Shown piece by piece: positions 32,964-39,420 of a stretch of DNA of 62,882 bases. The DNA is taken from positions 1-62,882 of the forward strand of contig JBDGPU010000054.1 in assembly GCA_042219525.1 (NCBI GenBank), written 5' to 3'. A program made the translations under genes and the position numbers. The notes under the pieces were generated by a model. That model had not been told where the DNA came from. It ran no database searches and was given only the letters and a program-made list of their open reading frames with translations. The stretch's first letter is position 1. Each line of letters opens with the position of its first letter. The stretch is from JBDGPU01 sp042219525 (GTDB lineage: Archaea; Halobacteriota; Halobacteria; Halobacteriales; Haloferacaceae).

Positions 32964-33362
32964 CTAGCGGTAGGACTTCTGGTAGCGAGCACGGGCGCCC
33001 GGGCCGCCCCACTTCTTGGGTTCGGACTGGCGCACGTCGTTGACCAGCAGCGAGCGGTCGAAGTCGAGGTACGCGTCGCGGAGCTCCGCGTCACTGTAGT
33101 GCTGCACGAGCCCGCGGGCGACGGCCGTGCGGATGGCGTCCGCCTGACCGCTGAAGCCGCCACCATTGACGGTGACGTCGATGTCGACCCCCTCGCGGAG
33201 GTCGTCGCTGGCGATGCGGAACGGCTCCAGCATCTTCAGCCGGGCCTGCTCCGGCTCGACCAGCTCGACGGGCTTGGAGTCGATACGGATACGACCCTCG
33301 CCGTCGCGCACGGTGGCGCGGGCGATGGCCGTCTTCTTCTTGCCTGAGGTGTTCGTTACCAT
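32964..33362 (-). CDS. rps9: 30S ribosomal protein uS9
   Basis: The 132-residue protein begins MVTNTSGKKKTAIARATVRD. It contains VDIDVTVNGGGFSGQADAIR and ends with the basic PGARARYQKSYR tail that reaches the P-site tRNA. It overlaps rpl13 by seven bases and is followed by rpoN. Confidence 0.97.
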   Translation of the reverse strand: MVTNTSGKKKTAIARATVRDGEGRIRIDSKPVELVEPEQARLKMLEPFRIASDDLREGVDIDVTVNGGGFSGQADAIRTAVARGLVQHYSDAELRDAYLDFDRSLLVNDVRQSEPKKWGGPGARARYQKSYR

Positions 33363-33805
33363 GTAACGTTAGCTCCGAGTTTCTCGGAAATCGTTCCGAG
33401 CGTCGTGAACTTGATGTTCGACAGTCGGTCCAGCGAGGTGCCGTCGAGCACGATCTCTTCGTACTCGTCGTCGTCCTCGTACGGGTTACCGACGTAGACG
33501 CGCACGTTGTCGAACGCTTCGCGACCGCGGTCCTCCTTGTACGGCACCATGCCGCGGATGGTCCGCTTGAAGATGCCGTCCGGGCGCTTCGGGAAGTACG
33601 GCCCGCTGTCCGAGCCGAGGTTCGCGCGCGTCCGGTAGGTGTCCATAGTCGCGTCCTCGTTGCCGGTGATGACCGCGTCCTCCGCGTTCACCACGGCGAC
33701 CTTGTCGCCGTCGAGTGCCTGTTCGGCGACGTTCGAGGCGACACGGCCGAGGATACAGTCACGGGCGTCGACGACGACGTCCGCGTCGAAGTGTGCGAGA
33801 CTCAT
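33356..33805 (-). CDS. rpl13: 50S ribosomal protein uL13
   Basis: The 149-residue protein includes VVVDARDCILGRVASNVAEQ near the N-terminus and RTIRGMVPYKEDRGREAFDN near residue 84. Both are conserved in archaeal uL13. It overlaps eL18 by four bases and uS9 by seven, so this run is tightly coupled. Confidence 0.97.
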   Translation of the reverse strand: MSLAHFDADVVVDARDCILGRVASNVAEQALDGDKVAVVNAEDAVITGNEDATMDTYRTRANLGSDSGPYFPKRPDGIFKRTIRGMVPYKEDRGREAFDNVRVYVGNPYEDDDEYEEIVLDGTSLDRLSNIKFTTLGTISEKLGANVTW

Positions 33806-34158
33806 CGGATGACCCTCACGTCAGTACCGTCCGGGTTCTGTTCAACAAACTGTTCCAGTGACACGGCTTCGCCGGCCTGGTCGATCTTCTGCTGGGCCGT
33901 CCCAGAGAAATCGACCGCGGCGACCGTGACGTTCTTCTCCAGCACACCGCTGCCCAGCACCTTGCCGGGGACGACGACCGTCTCGTCTTCCTGCGCGTAC
34001 CGTTCGATGGTGCCCAGGTTGACCTCAGCGTGCGTGCGCCGGGGCTTTTCCAGTCGATCCGCGACGTCCTGCCAGACGTTGGCGCCTGACTCGCGAGAGA
34101 CCGACTTCAGCTCGGCGATGAGGTTCTGTAGTGTCGGGTTCGTCTTGTTGCTACTCAT
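33802..34158 (-). CDS. rpl18e: 50S ribosomal protein eL18
   Basis: The 118-residue protein begins MSSNKTNPTLQNLIAELKSV and has GKVLGSGVLEKNVTVAAVDF and ends NPDGTDVRVIR, as in archaeal L18e. It lies 39 bp downstream of tRNA-Leu, so the tRNA and mRNA may be processed from one transcript. Confidence 0.96.
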   Translation of the reverse strand: MSSNKTNPTLQNLIAELKSVSRESGANVWQDVADRLEKPRRTHAEVNLGTIERYAQEDETVVVPGKVLGSGVLEKNVTVAAVDFSGTAQQKIDQAGEAVSLEQFVEQNPDGTDVRVIR

Positions 34159-34197
34159 TGATGTCCCTCCTCGTTCGAAGGGGTGAAAGAAGTGGAG

Positions 34198-34282
34198 TGC
34201 AGGGAGCAGGATTTGAACCTGCGGACCTCTACAGGACAGCGCCCTGAACGCTGCGCCGTTGGCCTGACTTGGCTATCCCTGC
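34198..34282 (-). tRNA. tRNA-Leu (CAG anticodon)
   Basis: On the minus strand the acceptor GCAGGGA pairs with TCCCTGC. A D-arm AAGTCAGGCCAACGGC, an anticodon stem CAGCG/CGCTG with loop TTCAGGG (anticodon CAG) and a T-arm around GGTTCAAATCC are visible. The long variable arm of type II tRNAs lies between them. The discriminator is A. No intron is seen. It sits between rpoD and rpl18e, as in other haloarchaea. Confidence 0.95.
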
Positions 34283-34521
34283 GTGCACTCCACGGTAATG
34301 CGGTGCCCTTCAAACCACTTTCGGTCCGACGGTCGCATGCGACGCGCTGGCGCGCGGCGTCGCTCGCGACGCCCAGGGAGGCATCGCGCCGCTCTCGCAT
34401 GGTTGTGGCGGCCGTGGTGGCCGCCTCCGCGACCGCGGTGGTCGCGGTGGCAGCCGAGCTGGCCGCCGTCGCCGGCGAGGGCGAGTGCGTTCGTCGGTGG
34501 GTTCGAAGGGTCGTCATTACG
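34283..34521. other. Low-complexity spacer between tRNA-Leu and rpoD
   Basis: This 239-bp spacer is rich in GTGGTGGCCGCC-like and GCGGTGGCAGCC-like runs. It has no convincing gene; the open frames across it are Ala/Thr/Arg repeats. Confidence 0.6.
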
Positions 34522-35274
34522 TTAGACTGCGACTTTGGTTTGCAGTTCGTCCGCGCGCTCCTCGACGGAGTCGATCGCGCGGAGCAGCAGTTCTTCGACG
34601 CTGAACGAGCCGTCCGTCTCGATGTGGAAGACGAACGCCTCCGGGACGTCCTCGACGGACACTTCCTTCCCGGGGAACTTCTCGGAGAGGTCGTTGCCGA
34701 ACTCGTTGGTCGGGATGACCTCGCCATCCTCGGTCTCGATGACACCGCGGAGGATGCGGGCTTCGTCCTCGTCGAACTCGCCGAGGTCGTCCTCGACGGT
34801 CACCTTCTGGAGGTGACGGTAGCCGACGGAGACGCCGCCCTGGTGTTTGGCGTGTTCCTTGCCCGTATCGAGGACCGCATCGGCTTCCAGCTCGATGCGC
34901 TGGCCCTCGTTGAGCTCGATGACCGGGATGTTCTCCTCGGCCGGCTCGACCATCGGGTCCGACGTCTCGATGTCGCCGGAGTAGGCGTTGTCGGGGCCCT
35001 CGACGTCGAGGGCGAGGGTGACCTCGTCGCCGATTTCGAACTCGTCGAGCGGCGTCGTGAGCGGGACGAGCCCCAGACGGAGCCCGACCATCTCGTCGAA
35101 CAGCACCGACGAGTTTTCGGCGAATCGAACGGTGTCGATCGAGAACGTCGGCACGTCGGCGATCATCGCCCGGCGGATGCCGTTGGCGAAGGCCGGCGTC
35201 AGCCCGCGGATCAGCACCCGCGCGCTGCGATCGTCGCGCTCGATGAACTCCACACCGAAGTCGGCGTCACTCAT
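34522..35274 (-). CDS. rpoD: RNA polymerase subunit Rpo3 (D)
   Basis: The 250-residue protein begins MSDADFGVEFIERDDRSARV. It contains TPAFANGIRRAMIADVPTFS, the signature of the alpha/Rpb3 family, which dimerises with Rpo11 to nucleate assembly. I see no cysteine in the sequence, so the Fe-S cluster present in some archaeal Rpo3 proteins cannot be bound. It follows rps11 by one base. Confidence 0.96.
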   Translation of the reverse strand: MSDADFGVEFIERDDRSARVLIRGLTPAFANGIRRAMIADVPTFSIDTVRFAENSSVLFDEMVGLRLGLVPLTTPLDEFEIGDEVTLALDVEGPDNAYSGDIETSDPMVEPAEENIPVIELNEGQRIELEADAVLDTGKEHAKHQGGVSVGYRHLQKVTVEDDLGEFDEDEARILRGVIETEDGEVIPTNEFGNDLSEKFPGKEVSVEDVPEAFVFHIETDGSFSVEELLLRAIDSVEERADELQTKVAV

Positions 35275-35275
35275 G

Positions 35276-35665
35276 TTAGACTCGCTGGTTCTTCGGTGCC
35301 TTCGTCCCGTCGTGCGGGATAGGCGTCACGTCCTCGATGCGGCCGATCTCGACGCCGGCGCGAGCCAACGCACGGATCGTCGCCTGCGCACCGGGACCGG
35401 TGGACTTGTTGAGGTTCCCGCCCGGGCCGCGCACACGAACGTGCACGCCCTCGAGGCCCGCCGCCTGAATCTTCTCGGCGACGACCTCGGCCATCTGCAT
35501 GGCCGCGTACGGGGATGCCTCGTCTCGGTTCTGCTTCACCACGGTACCGCCGGACGACTTGGCGATCGTCTCCGCGCCGGTCTCGTCGGTGATCGTGATG
35601 AGCGTGTTGTTGTACGACGCGTACACGTGGGCGATGCCCCACTTGCCTTCTGCTGATTCGCTCAT
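35276..35665 (-). CDS. rps11: 30S ribosomal protein uS11
   Basis: The 129-residue protein has WGIAHVYASYNNTLITITDE near the start and GPGGNLNKSTGPGAQATIRA near residue 83, then EDVTPIPHDGTKAPKNQRV at the end. These are standard uS11 landmarks. It lies in order rps13-rps4-rps11-rpoD. Confidence 0.97.
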   Translation of the reverse strand: MSESAEGKWGIAHVYASYNNTLITITDETGAETIAKSSGGTVVKQNRDEASPYAAMQMAEVVAEKIQAAGLEGVHVRVRGPGGNLNKSTGPGAQATIRALARAGVEIGRIEDVTPIPHDGTKAPKNQRV

Positions 35666-35671
35666 TGGTAG

Positions 35672-36199
35672 TTACTCCTGCGCCTCCGCGCGTTCGGGAT
35701 GCAGTTCGTCCGCGAGCGGGCTCGTCTCGTCGAAGGCGATGACGTCCTCCTCGGACGTCTCGACCTTCTTCGACGGGCGCGTCACGCGGGCGTCGCCGAC
35801 GGTCACGTGGCCGTGGACGATGAACTGGCGGGCCTGCTGCGTCGAGGACGCGAGGCCTTCTCGGTAGACGACCGTCTGCAGGCGTCGTTCGAGAAGGTCC
35901 GTCACGTCGAGCGACAGGACCGCGGAAATGTCGTCGTTGGTACTGAGAATGCCGAGCTTCCGCAGACGGGCGACGAACTCCGAGCCGGCCTCCTGGGCCG
36001 CCTCGACGTCACCCTGTGCCTCGCCGAGCAGGCGTCGCGCTTCGCGACGCATGTTACGCAGCTCGGACTGGGCGCGCCAGAACTCCTCTTTGTTCTGGAG
36101 GCCGTAGCGGGACACGAGGTCGGACTCCTCGGCGATTCGTTCACCCTGGTACGGGTGGTTCGGGGTTTCGTAGCCCTTCGTGTTCTTGCCGGTCGTCAT
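35672..36199 (-). CDS. rps4: 30S ribosomal protein uS4
   Basis: The 175-residue protein begins MTTGKNTKGYETPNHPYQGE. Its S4 RNA-binding domain includes LERRLQTVVYREGLASSTQQ then ARQFIVHGHVTVGDARV. The first ATG overlaps the uS13 stop by four bases. Confidence 0.97.
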   Translation of the reverse strand: MTTGKNTKGYETPNHPYQGERIAEESDLVSRYGLQNKEEFWRAQSELRNMRREARRLLGEAQGDVEAAQEAGSEFVARLRKLGILSTNDDISAVLSLDVTDLLERRLQTVVYREGLASSTQQARQFIVHGHVTVGDARVTRPSKKVETSEEDVIAFDETSPLADELHPERAEAQE

Positions 36200-36717
36200 T
36201 CTTCCTCACCCGCTTCTTCTTCCATCTCCTCGCGGATCTCCTCCACGTTGACGCCGATGGTGCCCTCGGACCGACCCGTGGACTTGGTACGCTGACCGCG
36301 CACCTTCTGGCCGCGCTTGTGGCGGACACCCTTGTAGGAGCTAATCGTTTTCATGCGGTTGATGTCGTGACGTCGCTTCTCGTCGAGTTCGCCACCGATC
36401 TCGTGGGTGGAGTCACCGGTGAAGAAGTCGTTCTGCCGGTTGACCATCCACTCGGGGACGTGCTCTTCGAGGTTTTCGACGACGTCGACGACGGCGTCGA
36501 TATCGTCATCGTCGAGGCGGCCGAACGTGGCATCGCGGTCCACGTCGACTTCCTCGGTGACGATACGCGCCGTCCGCGTGCCGATACCGTTCAGGTCTGT
36601 CAGGCTTCGCTCGACCGTCTTCGTGCCGTCAAGGTCTTCGCGACCAATCCGGACGAAGTACTGGAGGTCTTCGTCTTCCTCCTCCGGCGAGCCTTCCTGT
36701 GGTTCTTCTGCACTCAT
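36196..36717 (-). CDS. rps13: 30S ribosomal protein uS13
   Basis: From ATG 36717 the frame encodes 173 residues: an acidic leader (MSAEEPQEGSPEEEDEDLQY) and then the uS13 core with SLTDLNGIGTRTARIVTEEV. The conserved basic SYKGVRHKRGQKVRGQRTKS contacts 16S rRNA. The open frame continues upstream through the tRNA-Ser region but that part is not protein-like. It is the first gene of the cluster. Confidence 0.96.
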   Translation of the reverse strand: MSAEEPQEGSPEEEDEDLQYFVRIGREDLDGTKTVERSLTDLNGIGTRTARIVTEEVDVDRDATFGRLDDDDIDAVVDVVENLEEHVPEWMVNRQNDFFTGDSTHEIGGELDEKRRHDINRMKTISSYKGVRHKRGQKVRGQRTKSTGRSEGTIGVNVEEIREEMEEEAGEEE

Positions 36718-36760
36718 GTTGTGGTGAGTCTGAGCCCTATCCGGGCTCCGGCTGTTCGAG

Positions 36761-36846
36761 CGTTGCGGCGGGGATTCGAACCCCGGAGGCGTGACCGCCA
36801 CAGAGTTAGCAACCCTGCGCCTTGGGCCAAACTTGGCTACCGCAAC
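36761..36846 (-). tRNA. tRNA-Ser (GCT anticodon)
   Basis: On the minus strand GTTGCGG pairs with CCGCAAC. The anticodon stem CAGGG/CTCTG encloses TTGCTAA (anticodon GCT). The T-arm is GGGGTTCGAATCCCC, and a long variable arm is present. The discriminator is G, as required for serine tRNAs. It lies 43 bp upstream of rps13. Confidence 0.95.
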
Positions 36847-37111
36847 CCGCGGATTTGTATCATCGCCCTCTCGGACTCGGGGCCGAACGCCCCTGCAGTA
36901 CGTGCATTCAGTAAAACACCGCTTCCACACTTAAGGGTCACGATAGACTGGAAGGCATGCGGATGCGTGACGGGCGGCTTTTTGCGCGTCTTTGTTTTTA
37001 TACCGGGTCGACCGGGTCGGAGTTCGTCCGGTAAGATTGGGCTGCTTATGATTTTCTGCGCACGGGGTTTATAAATGAGAATCGTGGTAGGGAGGGTATC
37101 CCTGGATAGGT

Positions 37112-37225
37112 GATACGGTCTTGCTCTCGACAGCAACGCAATTTCTCCGAAAGCCCTCGCCCGCTCGCTATGAGCGGGTTTGGACAGATGATACGGTATT
37201 GCTCTCGACAGCAACGCAGCCTCCT
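37112..37225. repeat. 78-bp tandem units
   Basis: GATACGGT starts at 37112 and 37190, 78 bp apart. In both units it is followed by TTGCTCTCGACAGCAACGCA, then CGAAAGCCC or TGAAAGCCC. TTTATAAAT lies just upstream near 37069. The second unit flows into the hairpin module at 37226, exactly as the 75-bp array does at 26932. Confidence 0.75.
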
Positions 37226-37354
37226 TGAAAGCCCTCGGCCGCTCGCGGTCGCTGAGCGACATATCTGAACCTCTCAGCACCGCCCGGTTCAGATAGGGGT
37301 CGGCTCAGCGACTCCCCTGCGGCGCGACCGGCCGTCGCCCTTTCAGTCCGCCAG
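37226..37354 (+). ncRNA. Candidate structured repeat module, copy 2
   Basis: This copy matches 26932-27060 nearly base for base. Its stem is TATCTGAACC (37262-37271) with GGTTCAGATA (37286-37295), still perfectly paired although one pair differs from copy 1 (A-T instead of G-C). The 14-base loop is identical. It also ends CCCTTTCAGTCC. Confidence 0.45.
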
Positions 37355-37534
37355 GACCGTGACCGCTCCGCAACCGCGACTACGACCGCAACCGCACCGC
37401 CGACGTGACAGCACCGCACAGCTACCGCAAGCCTCGACCCCTCCCCAGTCTCGGCCGGGGCGCGCCGGCCCCGCACCGCGCGGCGCGCTCCGCCCTCCCT
37501 CGCACGCGTTGCTCGCGCGCGCCAACCGCACCTG

Positions 37535-37860
37535 CGCAGCGACCGCTCGCCAGCCGCCGCGAGCGACGCTCGGCCACCACTCTTGGGTGGGACTGAAAGG
37601 GGCAGCCGCTGAGCGGGACGCTCTGCGACGCTAGCACCGAAACCCGGCGAACGAGCGACCGGAGGGAGCGAGTGAGCCGGGTGAGGAGCGCAGCGAGCAG
37701 CGCGAGCGCTCAGCGGCTGGGGCTTTCTGGGTATGCTGAGTGGTGTCGCTCGCAACGACAACCAAACAAACCACGCAGAAAGCGACCGCTTCAGCGGCTG
37801 GGGCTTTCTGGGCATGCCGAGTGGTGTCGCTAGCGACGTTCGATCCGACGAACCATATTC
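37535..37860. repeat. Mosaic repeat block with two 81-bp units
   Basis: A GGGACTGAAAGGGGCAGCC block (from about 37589) leads through GAGCGAGTGAGCCGGGTGAG to 81-bp units starting at 37713 and 37794. The block from about 37690 onward matches the first 46 bases of the window, and the whole block reappears inverted at about 62590-62745. No gene lies between 37072 and 37931. Confidence 0.75.
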
Positions 37861-37931
37861 AAAAGCGCGAGTGCTCGTCAACTGGCGCTCTTGAAGTATT
37901 CCGAACGTAAACACCCACCCCACGAACTCAA

Positions 37932-38912
37932 CTAATCCGCAGTCGGGGTGCCGAGGTAGTCCTCGTTGATCTCGTATTCGCCGTCCTCGTTCTCTACCAT
38001 GTACTCGCCGTAGTAGGGCACGCGATTCGCGACGACCTCCTCGAAGGTCTCCGCGATTTCCTCACGAGTCATCTCGCCCATCGACTTCAGGTCGTCGTTG
38101 CGGTTGAGACAGCCCTTCAGGTATCCTTCGTGCGTGACGCGCACGCGACCGCAGTTGGCGCAGAACTCCTCGTTCTCGACGGGGTCGACGATCTCCACCA
38201 TCCCGCCGTCGACCCAGTAGCGCTTCCGGTCGTGCATGTCGCGGGTCTCGACGCGGTCGGCCTCCTCCGCGAGCCAGTCGTGGACGCGCTGGATGTCGAT
38301 GTTCCACTCGGGGCGACCGGTGAGCTCCGGCATGTACTGGATGAGCTGGAGCTGGAGTCCGTTGTCGCCAGCGACGTGGTCGACCATCTCGTCGACGTAG
38401 CCCGCAGTGTGTTTGAACACGACCATGTTGAGTTTCACCGGGTCGAGACCGGCGTCGACCGCGGCCTCGACGCCCTTCAGCACCTCGTCGTAGGCCCCCG
38501 ACTTCGTGATCTCCGCGAACTCGTCGGGGTCGAGCGCGTCCTGAGAGACGTTGACGCGGTCGAGCCCGGCTTCCTTGAGGTCCTCCGCGCGGCCTGGGAG
38601 GAACGTGCCGTTCGTCGTCATCGACACCTCCATCTGGTCGGGGGTGCGGCGGATGATCTCCTCGAGATCGTCACGGAGCATCGGCTCGCCGCCGGTGAAC
38701 TTCACCTTCTCGACGCCGTACTCCGCGACGACCTCGAGGAACCGGACGACGTCGTCGGTGTCCATCTCGTCGTCCTGCGGGTCCATCGGCCCCCTCGTGT
38801 CGCCTAATCCCTCGTTGTGGCAGTAGACGCAGTCGAAGTTACAGCGGTCGGTCAGGGAGACACGGACGCCGGTGACCTCTCGCCCGAAGTCGTCCGCGAG
38901 TGGCCCACTCAT
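37932..38912 (-). CDS. moaA: GTP 3',8-cyclase MoaA (radical SAM)
   Basis: The 326-residue enzyme starts at ATG 38912 (MSGPLADDFGREVTGVRVSL). It has the radical SAM motif CNFDCVYC near residue 24 and KFTGGEPMLRDDLEEII near 70. The C-terminal cluster ligands are FCANCGRVRVTHEGYLKGC, CxxC plus a later Cys. It rearranges GTP in the first step of molybdopterin synthesis. The usual C-terminal di-glycine of bacterial MoaA is not present; the protein ends YLGTPTAD. A CTTTATG box lies about 27 bp upstream on the minus strand. Confidence 0.92.
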   Translation of the reverse strand: MSGPLADDFGREVTGVRVSLTDRCNFDCVYCHNEGLGDTRGPMDPQDDEMDTDDVVRFLEVVAEYGVEKVKFTGGEPMLRDDLEEIIRRTPDQMEVSMTTNGTFLPGRAEDLKEAGLDRVNVSQDALDPDEFAEITKSGAYDEVLKGVEAAVDAGLDPVKLNMVVFKHTAGYVDEMVDHVAGDNGLQLQLIQYMPELTGRPEWNIDIQRVHDWLAEEADRVETRDMHDRKRYWVDGGMVEIVDPVENEEFCANCGRVRVTHEGYLKGCLNRNDDLKSMGEMTREEIAETFEEVVANRVPYYGEYMVENEDGEYEINEDYLGTPTAD

Positions 38913-39420
38913 TACTGAAAACGTTCGCCCACGGAGACATAAAGAGCGGGGTCGGTCCCGCGTTCGCGTAACTGGTACCGGTTTCGACAACGCTGCCGCT
39001 TCCGAGGCGGCGGATTCAGAAACTCACACGGTGTATTTCCGACGACTGCGGCAACCACTGGAGCGGTCTGGTATGGTGCCTGCACGACCGCTGAAACACA
39101 ATGTGTTGCTTCGGTAATGAAACCAGCTACATTCACTCCGCGGAACCGCGTCGCTGGCGACGTGGACCGTCCATGCGCTGCCAGTGCCGTTCTGGGGTGG
39201 ACTCGCGCTGTCGGCGACGTGGATCCTCCCACCCGTCAGAGATCCGGTCGGCGTCTCTGAGTGTTCGGCTCCAGAAGGCTCGCCGAGTTCGGCGGCGTTT
39301 CAGAAGTTTGGAGCTAATTCTTTTGGCACCAGTCTCTTTCAGTAATGCATCGTTTCTCCGTGCGAGGAGCAGTCGGGTAGCCGGTGTTGATACCAGGCAA
39401 AATCCCAACTCAATTCTACT
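38913..39420. other. 508-bp intergenic region, possible decayed gene
   Basis: The left end holds the moaA promoter. In the + strand a stretch from about 39150 to 39345 reads as a short hydrophobic peptide (ATWTVHALPVPFWGGLALSA) without a start codon; it could be a remnant of a membrane-protein gene. I see no complete gene, tRNA or strong TATA box for the gene at 39421. Confidence 0.35.

Noticed and set aside
36196..36930. Extended uS13 starting upstream of tRNA-Ser
   Set aside because: The extension reads through the tRNA gene; the acidic uS13 leader begins at 36717.
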